A stretch of 64,000 bases of DNA from Leisingera caerulea DSM 24564 (GCF_000473325.1 NZ_AXBI01000012.1:1-64000), one strand, 5' to 3'. Counted from the stretch's first letter, positions 25,739 to 35,299 are shown. Notes: generated by a model from the letters alone, not told the origin. Made by a program: numbers and translations.

Positions 25739-26173
25739 ATGAGCGATGTTCTGGAAGGGCGCTGCCTGTGCGGCGCTGTGAAAATCCGTGTTGAGGGCGC
25801 GCATGATCCGCGCCCCGGGGCATGCCACTGCCGCATGTGCCAGCGCTGGAGCGGCGGGCTGTTCCTGTGTTTCGAGGCCGATGCGGAGGCGGTGACGGTC
25901 GAGGGGCCGGTGGCGCGCTATCAATCCTCTGCTTTTGCTGAGCGGGCGTTTTGCAGCACTTGCGGATCGCATCTGTGGATGCGGGACGTGGATGAGGAAG
26001 GCAGCCCCTTTGACTTGATGCCGGGGCTGTTTGATGAGGCACAGGACTGGCCGCTGCGGTCAGAGATCTATGCTGACAGGGCGATGGCGTCGGTGCGTCT
26101 TGAAGGGGATCACACGCGAACCACTCGGGACGAGTATGAGGCGCAGAACCCGTTCATTGACGGGGACGTCTGA
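25739..26173 (+). CDS. GFA family (CENP-V/GFA domain) zinc protein
   Basis: This 144-residue protein of the glutathione-dependent formaldehyde-activating (GFA) fold has its zinc ligands in the usual pattern: CxC at 9-11, CHCRMC at 29-34 and CSTC at 72-75. The start ATG 25739 follows GAGGAG; an upstream in-frame codon at 25718 would extend past the ribosome site. Family members bind two zincs, and some act on glutathione adducts, but the substrate here cannot be told. It is convergent with the RpiR regulator, with an 18-bp gap holding a G6/C6 hairpin. Confidence 0.88.
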   Translation: MSDVLEGRCLCGAVKIRVEGAHDPRPGACHCRMCQRWSGGLFLCFEADAEAVTVEGPVARYQSSAFAERAFCSTCGSHLWMRDVDEEGSPFDLMPGLFDEAQDWPLRSEIYADRAMASVRLEGDHTRTTRDEYEAQNPFIDGDV

Positions 26174-26191
26174 GGACACGGGGCAGGGGGG

Positions 26192-27112
26192 TCAGCCCCC
26201 CACCCGCGGCAGTTTCGGGCCGCTCCAGTAGGCGCCGCTGTCCTGGCGCAGGGCGTCATAGGCCTCGATCCTTCGCCGGGCGTCTTCGCCGCCTGCCGCG
26301 ATCAGATGGGTGAGCAGGCATTCCAGCACCGCCATCGCGCCGCCGATGGCGCCGAAGGGGTGCAGCGAGTTGGCCGCCACCGCCAGCACGTGATCGGTGC
26401 GGATGCCGGGGGCAATCACCTCGCTGTCGGAGATCAGGATCACCGATGCGCCGCGCTCGCCCGCCAGCCGCAGCGCCTGGATGGTGCCGGCGGAGTAGGG
26501 GGCGAAAGTGACGGCGATCAGGCAGTCCTCTGGTCCGATGTCCAGCAGGTCATCGAGAGCGGCGCCCATGTGGCGCGGCACCAGCTCCAGCCCCGGCAGG
26601 GCCATGCGGCCGACGTAATGGAAGTAGTAGGCCAGCGCGTAGGAGGAGCGGGTGGCGGTGACATAGCTGCGGCGGGCGGAAGTGAGCGTGTCCACGATGG
26701 CTTGCGTCCGCTCGGCGGTCATCAGCCGCAGGGAGCGGGAGGTGATGTTGATCTGGTTGCGCGCTGCCGCTGCCTGCAGCGCGCCAGCGGGGCTTTCGGT
26801 GCTCATGCGGTCGAGCCAGTCCTGGCCAAGATCCGCCTCGTGCGTGGTTGTCAGCGCAGCGCGGAAAGGGGCGCGGAAGGCCTCAAACGTGTCATAGCCC
26901 AAATGCTGCGCAAGGCGGACAAAGCCATTGGCGCTAATGCCGGTTTTCCTGGCCGAGGTGCGGACGGTGTCGAGGCCGAAGTCGCCGGGGTTGTCGATCA
27001 CGTATTTCGCTGCCGTTTTCAACTTGGGCGGCAGGGTGTCCATCCGGTCCTTCAGATGCTGGATCAGCCGGGCGGTTTTCCGGGGGTCGAGATGCGGGTC
27101 CATGCGCCGCAT
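26192..27112 (-). CDS. MurR/RpiR family transcriptional regulator
   Basis: This 306-residue regulator has an N-terminal RpiR helix-turn-helix (about 30-90: AAKYVIDNPGDFGLDTVRTSARKTGIS, then VRLAQHLGYDTFEAFR) and a C-terminal SIS sugar-phosphate-binding domain (about 130-270) with 'CLIAVTFAPYSAGTIQALRLAGERGASVILISDS'. A second Met three codons inside is an alternative start; neither has a clear ribosome site. No sugar catabolic genes are adjacent, so its target is unknown. RpiR proteins of this kind control sugar or amino-acid catabolism. Confidence 0.9.
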   Translation of the reverse strand: MRRMDPHLDPRKTARLIQHLKDRMDTLPPKLKTAAKYVIDNPGDFGLDTVRTSARKTGISANGFVRLAQHLGYDTFEAFRAPFRAALTTTHEADLGQDWLDRMSTESPAGALQAAAARNQINITSRSLRLMTAERTQAIVDTLTSARRSYVTATRSSYALAYYFHYVGRMALPGLELVPRHMGAALDDLLDIGPEDCLIAVTFAPYSAGTIQALRLAGERGASVILISDSEVIAPGIRTDHVLAVAANSLHPFGAIGGAMAVLECLLTHLIAAGGEDARRRIEAYDALRQDSGAYWSGPKLPRVGG

Positions 27113-27152
27113 CAGAGCATATGTGCGGAAAATGGCAAGGGCAGAACGGGTG

Positions 27153-27455
27153 TTATTCCGAGAGGAACGCCATCAGATCCTGGCGGGCATGCAGGATGCG
27201 TATGATATCGGGGCGGCCTGCTTCCACCCGGTAGATCACCAGATGCGCGCCGGTGGGGTGGATGCGGACCGGAGGCGTGAATTCGGGGCGTTCGCGGGCC
27301 ATTTCGGGGAAATCCGCCAGCAGGTCGAACAGGGCAAACAGGTTGTCGGCATAGGCGTCCGCCTGTGTCTCGCCCCAGGTTTCCAGCCCATAGCGCCAGA
27401 TTGCGGCAAGGTCGGCGCGGGCGGCGGGGCGGATCCGCCAGCGCGGCTCAGCCAT
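27153..27455 (-). CDS. parE: ParE/RelE-type toxin
   Basis: This 100-residue toxin of the ParE/RelE superfamily shows the family layout WRIRPAARADLAAIWRYG near the N-terminus, a central GTHLVIYRV-like strand (GAHLVIYRVEAG) and the C-terminal IIRILHARQDL motif. ParE members poison DNA gyrase. It follows its antitoxin gene with an 8-bp overlap, the normal antitoxin-toxin order. Its position about 3 kb from the plasmid initiator fits a replicon-addiction role. Confidence 0.92.
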   Translation of the reverse strand: MAEPRWRIRPAARADLAAIWRYGLETWGETQADAYADNLFALFDLLADFPEMARERPEFTPPVRIHPTGAHLVIYRVEAGRPDIIRILHARQDLMAFLSE

Positions 27456-27684
27456 TGCGGCGCATGGCGGCCTTGAAGTCCTGCGCGCTCAGCGCCTCAG
27501 CCGGGCCGCTGGTAAGGCCCGCGTCGATGGCGGATTGCAGCTCTGCGATGGCCGCCGCGCGGGCCTGATCGCGGCGGATCAGGTCGCGGACATAGTCGCT
27601 GGAATTGGCATAGGTGCCGGTGCGGGCCTGTTCCTCGACCCAGTCCTTCATCTGGTCCGGCAGGGAGACGTTCATTGTGGCCAT
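27448..27684 (-). CDS. parD: ParD-type antitoxin
   Basis: This 78-residue antitoxin starts MATMNVSLPDQMKDWVEEQ, a ribbon-helix-helix N-terminus typical of ParD (MNVSLP...), followed by TYANSSDYVRDLIRRDQ. The C-terminal tail neutralises ParE. The start is ATG 27684 after AAAGGAA (27675 is the next choice); an open frame further upstream to 27792 is not used. It overlaps parE by 8 bp. ParD dimers normally repress their own promoter. Confidence 0.92.
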   Translation of the reverse strand: MATMNVSLPDQMKDWVEEQARTGTYANSSDYVRDLIRRDQARAAAIAELQSAIDAGLTSGPAEALSAQDFKAAMRRNG

Positions 27685-27775
27685 GGGCGGGTTCCTTTCG
27701 CTGGGACAGGATATGGCAATCTTTGCCAAGAGCGCAAGGGGAGGGGACATGGCGGGGAGATCGCCCGCCCTACGC

Positions 27776-27803
27776 AAAAAGCCCGCAGCCAAATGCTGCG
27801 GGC
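27776..27803 (-). terminator. Rho-independent terminator of the rhodanese-YidC-phosphotransferase gene
   Basis: A perfect 9-bp stem (GCCCGCAGC / GCTGCGGGC, loop CAAAT) is followed on the minus strand by TTTTT. It lies just after the stop of the 27832 gene and ahead of parD. Confidence 0.8.
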
Positions 27804-27831
27804 CTTTGTTTGTTGTTCCTGTCCCGCTGGA

Positions 27832-30800
27832 TCAGGCGGAAACCACCTTGAGGCCTTTTTCCTCAAGCGGCTGGATGGTGCCGTCTTCGCTGACGGTCAC
27901 CTGCTCGCCGTGGCTCAGGCTGTCGAGACCCTTGCAGGCAACCAGCATCAGCACGTCTTTTTCGCGGGCGACGATGGCCATGTGGCTGAGCCAGCCGCCG
28001 ACCTCGGACAGCACTGCGCCGGAACGCTGGACGTAGGGCAGCCAGGCCGGGTTGACCATGCGGCAGACCAGGATGTCGCCGTCCTGGAAGTCGGCAAAGG
28101 CCGCGGGGTCGATGCAGCTGTCGTCCTCCATCCAGAACACCCGGGCGGTGGCGCTGCCGCTGCCCGCGACGCAAGTGCCGCCCATGGTGCCATCGCCCGC
28201 CTGGGCCTGGGCGCCGAGCGACAGCAGTTCGCAGTCGCGCAGGGTGAGTGTGACGTCCGTCGGCGCGGATTTCTTGCGCAGCTCCTCCTTGGCGGCGCGG
28301 GCTTCTGCCAGCGCGCGCAGCTGTGCAGGTGCGGACCAGTCGCCGGACAGCAGCTCATCAAACGTGAGGCTGAACACCAGATCCTCCAGCCCGCTGTTCT
28401 GGCCCAGTGCCAGCAGAGCGCGGCGCAGTTCGGCGACGACGCGCAGGGCCTCGTGCTTGGCCTGTTCCTTGAGGTCCTGGTAGGCGATGGCGATGCCGAT
28501 GGTGTCGTCCAGCTCATCCGGCAGGTTGGCCGGGACCGGAACGGACCCGATCGGCTCCACCGAACTGCCGAGCAGGGAGTTCAGTAATGCCGGCGCCTCC
28601 CTGTAGCGGGGCGAGGACAGCTCGTAATCGAAGATCGAGCGGTGGCCCATCAGGTGCAGGGCGCGGGCCTGGGCATCCTTGCCCGTGCAAGAGGCCAGCA
28701 GGCTGGAGGGTGCATTGGGCAGTTCCGCGTGCATGAGGTGCGCGCGCAGGGCCGGGTCGCCGGCCGCTGCCGTGCCGGCCTCGCCCATGGTGAATCCTGC
28801 CAGGATGTTGATCTTCTCCGCCTCAAGGTAGACTTCGCGGATGAACATGTCCTTGAGGGTGGAAATCGCCTCCAAGAGCTTGTCCTGGGGCAGGGCGGCG
28901 TAATCCACCGCCTGCCAGATCGCCAGCTTGTTCTTCAGCTCCGGCATCACCTCGCCGCGGAAGCGGGTGATCATCGGATGCGCCTGCTTGCGCAGCTGCT
29001 TGGCCTTGGCAGCGCTGAGTTTCAGGGTCATGCCCTGTTTCAGCGCCACATCGACGTAGGTCTTGCCGAACAGGTTGACCAGATGGCCGTCGCGGCCTTC
29101 GGGCAGGCCATAGGGCACGCCCAGCTCGCGGCAGGCCAGGTCAACGCTGCCGCCCGGCGCCCACAGCTCGCTCATCAGCGAGAAGGAGAGCGGGGTGGGG
29201 CGGGGCAGGACCTCGGACATTTCGTCCTGTTCCAGAATGGCCTGATCCGGGTCTGCGTCTGCGTAGCGGTCCAAGAGATCGCGCCATTCGGCCAGACGGG
29301 TCTGCTCCTGCTCGGTGCCAAGCGACAGCGTGGTGATGTCGCGGCTTTGCACGATCTGGAACTGGCCGTTGGCATAGGCCCATTCCACGTCCTGCGGGCA
29401 GCCGAAGGTGTCCTCGATCTGTTTGCCAAGCGCCAGCAGCGGCGCCATGTCCAGGGTCTGGTCCTGATCTGCATCCGCGGGCAGTCCGGTGTAGCGGCCA
29501 AAGCGCAGGGAGGTCGGGGTGACGCGGCCCGACACCAGATCCTCGCCGCAGCCCTCGACCCATTCGATCATGGCCATGCCGGGGGCCATCGGGTCCTGGG
29601 TGAACAGGACGCCGGCGTATTCCGCCTGCACCATTTCCTGCACCACGATGTTGCCCTGATCGGTGCTGTCGCCCTCGCCGGAGTAGCTGGCGGCGCGTTC
29701 AGACGAGAAGCTGGTCACAACTTCGTCCAGCGCGGCCCGCATGGTGTCTGCGGTCACGTCGAGCACCGACTCAAAGACGCCGGCAAAGCTCTGGTCATGG
29801 CCGTCCTCGTTGCTGGCGGAGGAACGCACGGCAACCGGCTTGCCGCCTGCTAGGGCAAAGACCTTGGCCGCGAAGGCGTCTTTCTTGGCGTCGGACATTT
29901 CGCGGTAGTCGTGGATCGCGTCAGAGCGCACGATTACACCGCCCGGGACCGGCAGGCCTGCGTTGCGCAGGATCGACAGGCGCAGGGCCTTGTTGCCGGC
30001 GTGCTCCAGCTCCTCGGTGTAGCCCATCGGGATCACGCCGCGCGGCAGCTTGGCAAGGCGGCGCTTGTGGGCGCGCAGGGCAAAGGCTTCGCCCAGTTTT
30101 CGGTGCATGCCGGTGACATAGGCGCGCTGCACCAGCAGCAGCGTCAGGCTGAAGCAGAGATAGGCATTGGCCGCCGCTGTCAGCGTGAAGACCATAGCAA
30201 AGAGCGCAGGCATGCCCAGCATCATCCACAGGAGTTTCTGGCGCTTGGTCTTGGCCACGGCCCACAGCAGATAGACGGCGGCGAGCGCACAGAACAGCAC
30301 CGGCAGGATGAACAGCGGATCGGGCGCGCCAAGGTCGGCCATCCACAAGAACGGGGTTTGCAGGCTGGCGCTGGCCTCTTGTGCGGCGGAGACACCCAGC
30401 ATCATCACCGGCAGGAACAGAAGCGCGGTGAGGTTCTTCATCGGGGTCAGGCCCTTGTCGGCATAGAACGCCTGCACTGCGCGCGCCTTGCGCACCGGGT
30501 CGTGCGCCAGTTTTGCCTTCAGCGCCTTCATCTCATCCGCGGTCTCATTGGTGATGATCTGATCGCGTTCGGACTTCAGCGCCACCGGCAGCACCAGGAT
30601 GCGGGTCAAGACCGACAGCGCCAAGAGGCCCAGCAGGATATGGCTGCGCTCATGCACCCACAGCAGGGCGGCTGCCAGCGCCGAAATTGCCTTGTCCCAC
30701 AGGCCGGTCTGCTGGTCGGCCAGCCACGCCTGCACATGCGGCTTCGGCTTGGGCGCGACGAAGTATTCCCACGGCAGGGTATAGCGGCCGCGGAAGTCGA

Positions 30801-31866
30801 TGCCCTGCTGCGACAGCTCCAGCCCCAGCACCTGGCTCATGAAGCAGCTGCGGCGGTCGTAGCAGGCGGCGATGGTGGGTTTGTTGGGGTCAAGTTCCGC
30901 GATGCGCGCCATCAGGTCCGCGGTGGTCATCTTGCGGATCGGGATGTTGACGGCGCCGGGCAGGTGGCCGGATGCGAAGTCGCCCGGGTAGCGGGTGTCG
31001 ACGATCTGCAGGTCCTCGGTGGTCAGCAGCTGCTCAAAGTCGGCGGTGCTCAGCAGCACGTCCTTGCCCGGGTATTCCGGGATTGCGCGCAGGTCGGAGA
31101 GGGATTGCACGTCCTTGTCTGAGAACTCGCGGCCCTCGACGATCCACTTCTCGATGCCGCCGGCGATGAAGCTGCAGTCGATGCCCATGGCTGCCAGCTT
31201 GGCGCAGGTTTCCGAGGAGCGGTTGCCGTTGTGGCAGAACAGCACAACCTTCTGGCCCGGCTGCACCGGGCGCGTCTCCAAAAAGTCCGGGAAGCGGATA
31301 TGGGTGGCGCCGGGCAGGGTACCCATGGCGTTCTCGCCGGTTTCACGGATGTCGTAGAACAGGGTGGAGCCGTCCTCCAGCGCCGCGGCGGCATCGGTTG
31401 TGCTCATCGCCAGCGGGTGATCCTCCTGCTTAGAGAAGCTGGTCTCCTTGAGGGTCGCGTCCTTGATGGTGGTGCCGTCAAACTGCGCCGGCCGGGTCAG
31501 GGTGGCCTGCAGTCTTGCCAGTTCCGCCTGCGCATGCGAGGAATACTGCCAGTAGTTACCAGCCGCCAGCGCCATGGCCGCCAGAACCAGCACGGAAATC
31601 AGCTTGACCGGGTATCGCCGCGGAGAACCGCCCGGCTTGGGGGTAAAACCCAGTTTTGCCGCAACAACAGCGCCGAGGCCGGATATCATGGCAATTCCAA
31701 CAGCCAGAACCTGCGATAGCGAAGACACCGAGCCAATCACCAGCTCTGGCGAGGGGATGGCCAGGGCAGCAACCGGGGCTGACGAGAAAAGTGCAGCTAG
31801 CACAGTAATTTGCACTGAGCGTTGGCGGAACCCTGAGGTTGTGTGGGGCAAAGTGGTATTCTTCAC
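27832..31866 (-). CDS. Membrane fusion: tandem rhodanese + YidC-like + PEP-synthase-type ATP-grasp and phosphohistidine domains
   Basis: This is one uninterrupted gene of about 1344 residues. GTG 31866 has AGGAAA 5 nt upstream; ATG 31899 has no ribosome site. Domains in order: N-terminal membrane helices (about 20-40, 48-72, 88-102); rhodanese 1 (about 155-250) with active-site loop CHNGNRS, Cys211; rhodanese 2 (about 270-370) with CYDRRS, Cys335; a YidC/Oxa1-like membrane region (about 400-590: LSVLTRILVLPVALKSERD, then DKGLTPMKNL and further helices); a PPDK/PEP-synthase N-terminal ATP-binding domain (about 620-850: VPGGVIVRSDAI, AVRSSASNEDG, VQSRDITTL); a helical middle; and a PEP-utiliser phosphohistidine domain with GGWLSHMAIVARE, His1295. 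The PEP-binding barrel is missing, so the soluble half resembles rifampin-phosphotransferase-type enzymes. Function unknown; substrate phosphorylation at the membrane is inference. Confidence 0.9.
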   Translation of the reverse strand: MKNTTLPHTTSGFRQRSVQITVLAALFSSAPVAALAIPSPELVIGSVSSLSQVLAVGIAMISGLGAVVAAKLGFTPKPGGSPRRYPVKLISVLVLAAMALAAGNYWQYSSHAQAELARLQATLTRPAQFDGTTIKDATLKETSFSKQEDHPLAMSTTDAAAALEDGSTLFYDIRETGENAMGTLPGATHIRFPDFLETRPVQPGQKVVLFCHNGNRSSETCAKLAAMGIDCSFIAGGIEKWIVEGREFSDKDVQSLSDLRAIPEYPGKDVLLSTADFEQLLTTEDLQIVDTRYPGDFASGHLPGAVNIPIRKMTTADLMARIAELDPNKPTIAACYDRRSCFMSQVLGLELSQQGIDFRGRYTLPWEYFVAPKPKPHVQAWLADQQTGLWDKAISALAAALLWVHERSHILLGLLALSVLTRILVLPVALKSERDQIITNETADEMKALKAKLAHDPVRKARAVQAFYADKGLTPMKNLTALLFLPVMMLGVSAAQEASASLQTPFLWMADLGAPDPLFILPVLFCALAAVYLLWAVAKTKRQKLLWMMLGMPALFAMVFTLTAAANAYLCFSLTLLLVQRAYVTGMHRKLGEAFALRAHKRRLAKLPRGVIPMGYTEELEHAGNKALRLSILRNAGLPVPGGVIVRSDAIHDYREMSDAKKDAFAAKVFALAGGKPVAVRSSASNEDGHDQSFAGVFESVLDVTADTMRAALDEVVTSFSSERAASYSGEGDSTDQGNIVVQEMVQAEYAGVLFTQDPMAPGMAMIEWVEGCGEDLVSGRVTPTSLRFGRYTGLPADADQDQTLDMAPLLALGKQIEDTFGCPQDVEWAYANGQFQIVQSRDITTLSLGTEQEQTRLAEWRDLLDRYADADPDQAILEQDEMSEVLPRPTPLSFSLMSELWAPGGSVDLACRELGVPYGLPEGRDGHLVNLFGKTYVDVALKQGMTLKLSAAKAKQLRKQAHPMITRFRGEVMPELKNKLAIWQAVDYAALPQDKLLEAISTLKDMFIREVYLEAEKINILAGFTMGEAGTAAAGDPALRAHLMHAELPNAPSSLLASCTGKDAQARALHLMGHRSIFDYELSSPRYREAPALLNSLLGSSVEPIGSVPVPANLPDELDDTIGIAIAYQDLKEQAKHEALRVVAELRRALLALGQNSGLEDLVFSLTFDELLSGDWSAPAQLRALAEARAAKEELRKKSAPTDVTLTLRDCELLSLGAQAQAGDGTMGGTCVAGSGSATARVFWMEDDSCIDPAAFADFQDGDILVCRMVNPAWLPYVQRSGAVLSEVGGWLSHMAIVAREKDVLMLVACKGLDSLSHGEQVTVSEDGTIQPLEEKGLKVVSA

Positions 31867-32098
31867 GGCGTTTCCTGTTAAGCCAGTTCGAGCGGGCATT
31901 CTAAATTGTGGCGAATTTGCCTAAAAGATTACGAAAACCTTACTGAACCGTTAATATAGTGGACGGAGAATAAAAGAACCGCAAAATTTTTCCACGAATT
32001 GGACGTGCGTTAACATTGTATTCTTAACCATGTGGCATGTAACGAAGGGAAAAGGCCCGCCCGCTGTGCCAGCCGATGTCAGTCAGGAGGCTAAAGCC
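31867..32098. promoter_or_regulatory. AT-rich divergent promoter region
   Basis: This region separates the large fusion gene from the PhnD-like gene. The stretch 31900-32030 is strikingly AT-rich for the window. A weak rightward candidate is TTGGAC (31999-32004) with TCTTAA 17 nt later. The real ribosome site for the rightward gene is AGGAGG at 32085-32090. Confidence 0.45.
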
Positions 32099-32995
32099 GT
32101 GAAGTTGTTTGAGTGGACCATTGGTATCATTAAGCTTTTCCTGAGGCAGCTCCGGGCGGCGGCACCGGCCGCTGCCCTGTCCGCGTGCCTTGCGGCTGGG
32201 TTTCCGGGGCCGGGTCAGGCCGGGATTGAACTGGTTTTTGGCACTTATGCGGCGGATAAACCTACTGCAACGGTTAAAAAGTACCAGCCGTTCCTGTCCT
32301 TCCTGTCCGGCCGTATGAGCGAAGAGCTGGGCGAGCCGGTGTCGATCCGGCTGAAGATCGCCAAGGAGTACGGCGAGGGGATCCGCCAGCTGGCCAGCGG
32401 CGAGGTGGATTTCGCCCGTTTCGGCCCGGCGTCTTATGTGCATGTGATGAGGGAAAACCCCGGCGTCCGGATCGTCGCGATGGAATCCAAGAACGGCGGC
32501 AAGCGGTTCAAGGGGGTGATCGTGGTGCACCAGGACAGCAGCGTGCAGACGGTGGAGGACCTGGCCGGCCTCAGCTTTGCTTTCGGTGATGAGCTGTCGA
32601 CCATCGGCCGCTACCTGGCTCAGGAATATCTGCTGGATGCCGGCATCAGCAGCGCCGATTTGTATGAGTTCGCTTATCTCGGCCGCCACGATCTGGTGGG
32701 CGAGGCCGTGGGCGCGGGCAGATACTCCGCAGGGGCCCTCAAGGAAAGCACATATAAAAAACTGGTCGCCAAGGGGGTGCCGATTCGGGTGCTGGCCTCG
32801 TTTGACAATGTAACCAAGCCCTGGCTGGCGTCATCGCAGATGCCGGAGAACGTGCTGCAGGCGATGCGCAGTGTGATGCTGTCCTCGGAAAACGAGGAAA
32901 TTGTCCGCCGGATTTCAAAGAACGGGTTCCTGCTGGGGGCCGATCAGGATTATGACATTATCCGCCGGGCCATGGAGCGCAGCCTGGCATTCTAA
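32099..32995 (+). CDS. PhnD-like periplasmic substrate-binding protein
   Basis: This is a PhnD/SsuA-type binding protein of about 298 residues. Domain marks are ELVFGTYAADKPTATVKKYQPFLSFLS (about 44-70), the SGEVDFARFGPASYV motif, VEDLAGLSFAFGDELSTIGRYLAQEYLLDAGI and ASSQMPENVLQAM. An export sequence covers about 1-40. The start is set at GTG 32099, 8 nt after AGGAGG; ATG 32030 lacks a ribosome site. It is 18 bp upstream of a hybrid sensor kinase with no transporter genes nearby. The likely job is to deliver ligand status (phosphate, phosphonate or another oxyanion) to that kinase rather than to feed import. Confidence 0.87.
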   Translation: MKLFEWTIGIIKLFLRQLRAAAPAAALSACLAAGFPGPGQAGIELVFGTYAADKPTATVKKYQPFLSFLSGRMSEELGEPVSIRLKIAKEYGEGIRQLASGEVDFARFGPASYVHVMRENPGVRIVAMESKNGGKRFKGVIVVHQDSSVQTVEDLAGLSFAFGDELSTIGRYLAQEYLLDAGISSADLYEFAYLGRHDLVGEAVGAGRYSAGALKESTYKKLVAKGVPIRVLASFDNVTKPWLASSQMPENVLQAMRSVMLSSENEEIVRRISKNGFLLGADQDYDIIRRAMERSLAF

Positions 32996-33013
32996 AGGCG
33001 CCGCATAAAAGAC

Positions 33014-35299
33014 ATGAAACGAACGGGCATCCTTTTTCAGATCGTGCTGTCGCTGCTGCTGGCCGCCTCGGCGGTTGGCTTTGCGGTCGGCAACCTGGCA
33101 CAGCGCCAGGAGGTGCAGCGGCTGGAACAGCAGCTCACCGAGCAGGCGGACCTGACGGTGTCGCTGCTGAGCGGGCTGATGCTGGAAGCGATCATCGTGG
33201 AGGATGTGCCGGTGCTGGAAACCGGCCTTCACGAGGCAGTGGCCCGCAAGCCTCAGATCGTTTCGATCCAGATCCGCAGCCCGGCGGGCAAGCTGCTGGC
33301 TTCGGCGCAGGCGCCCGGCGCGCCGCAAGACGACAACCATGTGATTTATGAGCGGCCGATCGAGCTGGAGGGGGCCTCCTTCGGCACCATGCTGGTGAAG
33401 TGGTCGACGCGCGACGGTCAGGCGCTGGTGCAGCAAAAAGTGCGCCAGATCATTATCTGGACCGTGGTGCCGGTGCTGGCGCTGTCGCTGCTGGTGCTGC
33501 TGCTGGTGCATGTGCTGGCGCTGCGCCCGCTGCAGATGATCCACAAGCGGATGTCGGATGCGATCGCCGGACTGCGCAGCCCGCTGCAACCGCTGCCGTG
33601 GTATGCCTCGCGCGAGTTCCGGGCGCTGGATTTCTCTGTCGGAGTGCTGGAGGAAACCTTTGCCGAGCGGGATGAGCGCGAGTTTGCGATGGAGCAGGCG
33701 CGCGAGGCCGCGGATATCGCAAACCGCGCCAAATCGGAATTCCTCGCCAATATGAGCCACGAGATCCGCACCCCGATGAACGGGGTGATCGGCATGGCGG
33801 AGCTGCTGCAGGAAACCAAGCTGGACGACGACCAGCGGATGTATGCGGAAACCATCGGCAAATCCGGTTCGGCGCTGCTGACGATTATCAACGACATCCT
33901 CAACTTCTCCAAGATCGAGGCCGGCAAGCTGGAACTCAGCTGCGCGCCGTTCAATCTGCAGACCGCGGTCGAGGATGTGGTGACCCTGCTCTCGCCCAAG
34001 GCGGCAGAGAAGGGGGTGGAGGTCACCCTGCGCTATGATCCGGCGCTGCCGGAATTGTTCGAGGGCGACGCCGGGCGGATCCGCCAGGTGATCACCAACG
34101 TTGCGGGCAATGCGGTCAAGTTCACTGGCGAAGGCTATGTCTATATCGAAGTGACCGGCCGGCGGCAGCCGGACGGCAGCCATATGGTGACGCTGAAGGT
34201 CTGCGATACCGGGATCGGCATCGAGCAGGACCGGATCGGCCGGATCTTCCGCGCCTTCGAGCAGGCCGACAATGCGGCCACCCGAAATTTCGAAGGCACC
34301 GGCCTGGGGCTGGCGATCTCGGCGCGGCTGCTGGAGCTGATGGGCGGCTCGGTGGAGGTGCAGTCGGACCCGGGCAAGGGCTCCGTCTTCACCATCCGGA
34401 TCCCGCTGCGGGCTTCTGACAAGACCGTGCCGGGGCAGGACAGCAGCGGGCGCAGCTTTGCCGGGCTCAGCGTGCTGCTGGTCGATGACCTGGAGTTGAA
34501 CCGGGTGATCCTGTCGGAGCGGCTGAACACCTGGGGTGTCACCTGCACGCAGGCGGCGTCGGCGCATGAAGGGCTGGAAGTCCTGTCGGACGCGCAGCTG
34601 GACGGGCGGCGGTTCGATGTGATTTTGCTGGATTACCAGATGCCTGGAATGGACGGGCATGAGCTGGCGGCCAGAATTCGGGCGATGCCGGGCTTTGAAA
34701 CCGTGCCGCTGATCATCCTCTCTTCGGTTGAAAACGCCCTGTGCCGGGCTGACTGCGAGACCCTTGGCGCCTGCGAGTTTGCGCTCAAGCCGGTGCGGGC
34801 GGTGCAGCTGCGCCAGGTGATGGGCAGGCTGCTGAGCAGGCCGGCGCAAAAACCGGCGGAAGCCGCCGGGGCAGACGCGGAACTGCGGCCGGAAGGACGG
34901 CTGCTGAAGGTGCTGCTGGCGGAGGACAACCGCACCAACCAGATGGTTGTCACCAAGATGCTGAAAGATGCGCCGCTGGAGATCAGCATTGCCGGCAACG
35001 GCGCCGAGGCGGTTGACCGCTTCCGGGCCGAACGGCCGGATATCGTGCTGATGGACATGATGATGCCGGAAATGGACGGGATCGAAGCCACTGCCGAAAT
35101 GCGCCGGATCGAGGCAGAGACCGGCAGCCGCAAATGCCCGATCGTGGCGCTGACGGCCAATGCGCTGCAGACCCACCGGGAGAAATGCCTGCAGGCGGGG
35201 ATGGACGACTTTCTGAGCAAGCCGATCAACAAGAAGGCGCTGACCGAGGCCATCAGCAAATGGGCAGGCACCCCGGATCTGCAGCAGACCGGCAGCTGA
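33014..35299 (+). CDS. Hybrid sensor histidine kinase with two receiver domains
   Basis: This 761-residue membrane kinase has a membrane helix at about 8-26, a periplasmic sensor (about 30-145), a second helix (about 146-170) and a HAMP-like stretch. The HisKA domain has its phospho-acceptor at His249 in [15 protein letters not shown]. The HATPase_c domain shows DTGIG (about 398-402) and GTGLGL (about 428-433). The first receiver (about 484-605) has Asp540 in [11 protein letters not shown], and the second (about 630-750) has Asp681 in [11 protein letters not shown]. No Hpt domain or separate regulator is next to it, so phosphotransfer must go elsewhere. It is translated right after the PhnD-like gene and probably reads that protein's ligand state. 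Confidence 0.94.
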   Translation: MKRTGILFQIVLSLLLAASAVGFAVGNLAQRQEVQRLEQQLTEQADLTVSLLSGLMLEAIIVEDVPVLETGLHEAVARKPQIVSIQIRSPAGKLLASAQAPGAPQDDNHVIYERPIELEGASFGTMLVKWSTRDGQALVQQKVRQIIIWTVVPVLALSLLVLLLVHVLALRPLQMIHKRMSDAIAGLRSPLQPLPWYASREFRALDFSVGVLEETFAERDEREFAMEQAREAADIANRAKSEFLANMSHEIRTPMNGVIGMAELLQETKLDDDQRMYAETIGKSGSALLTIINDILNFSKIEAGKLELSCAPFNLQTAVEDVVTLLSPKAAEKGVEVTLRYDPALPELFEGDAGRIRQVITNVAGNAVKFTGEGYVYIEVTGRRQPDGSHMVTLKVCDTGIGIEQDRIGRIFRAFEQADNAATRNFEGTGLGLAISARLLELMGGSVEVQSDPGKGSVFTIRIPLRASDKTVPGQDSSGRSFAGLSVLLVDDLELNRVILSERLNTWGVTCTQAASAHEGLEVLSDAQLDGRRFDVILLDYQMPGMDGHELAARIRAMPGFETVPLIILSSVENALCRADCETLGACEFALKPVRAVQLRQVMGRLLSRPAQKPAEAAGADAELRPEGRLLKVLLAEDNRTNQMVVTKMLKDAPLEISIAGNGAEAVDRFRAERPDIVLMDMMMPEMDGIEATAEMRRIEAETGSRKCPIVALTANALQTHREKCLQAGMDDFLSKPINKKALTEAISKWAGTPDLQQTGS

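Noticed and set aside
27832..31899. Interpretation of the large fusion gene as an ordinary PEP synthase
   Set aside because: The PEP/pyruvate-binding barrel is missing and the N-terminal 600 residues are rhodanese and YidC-like membrane domains.
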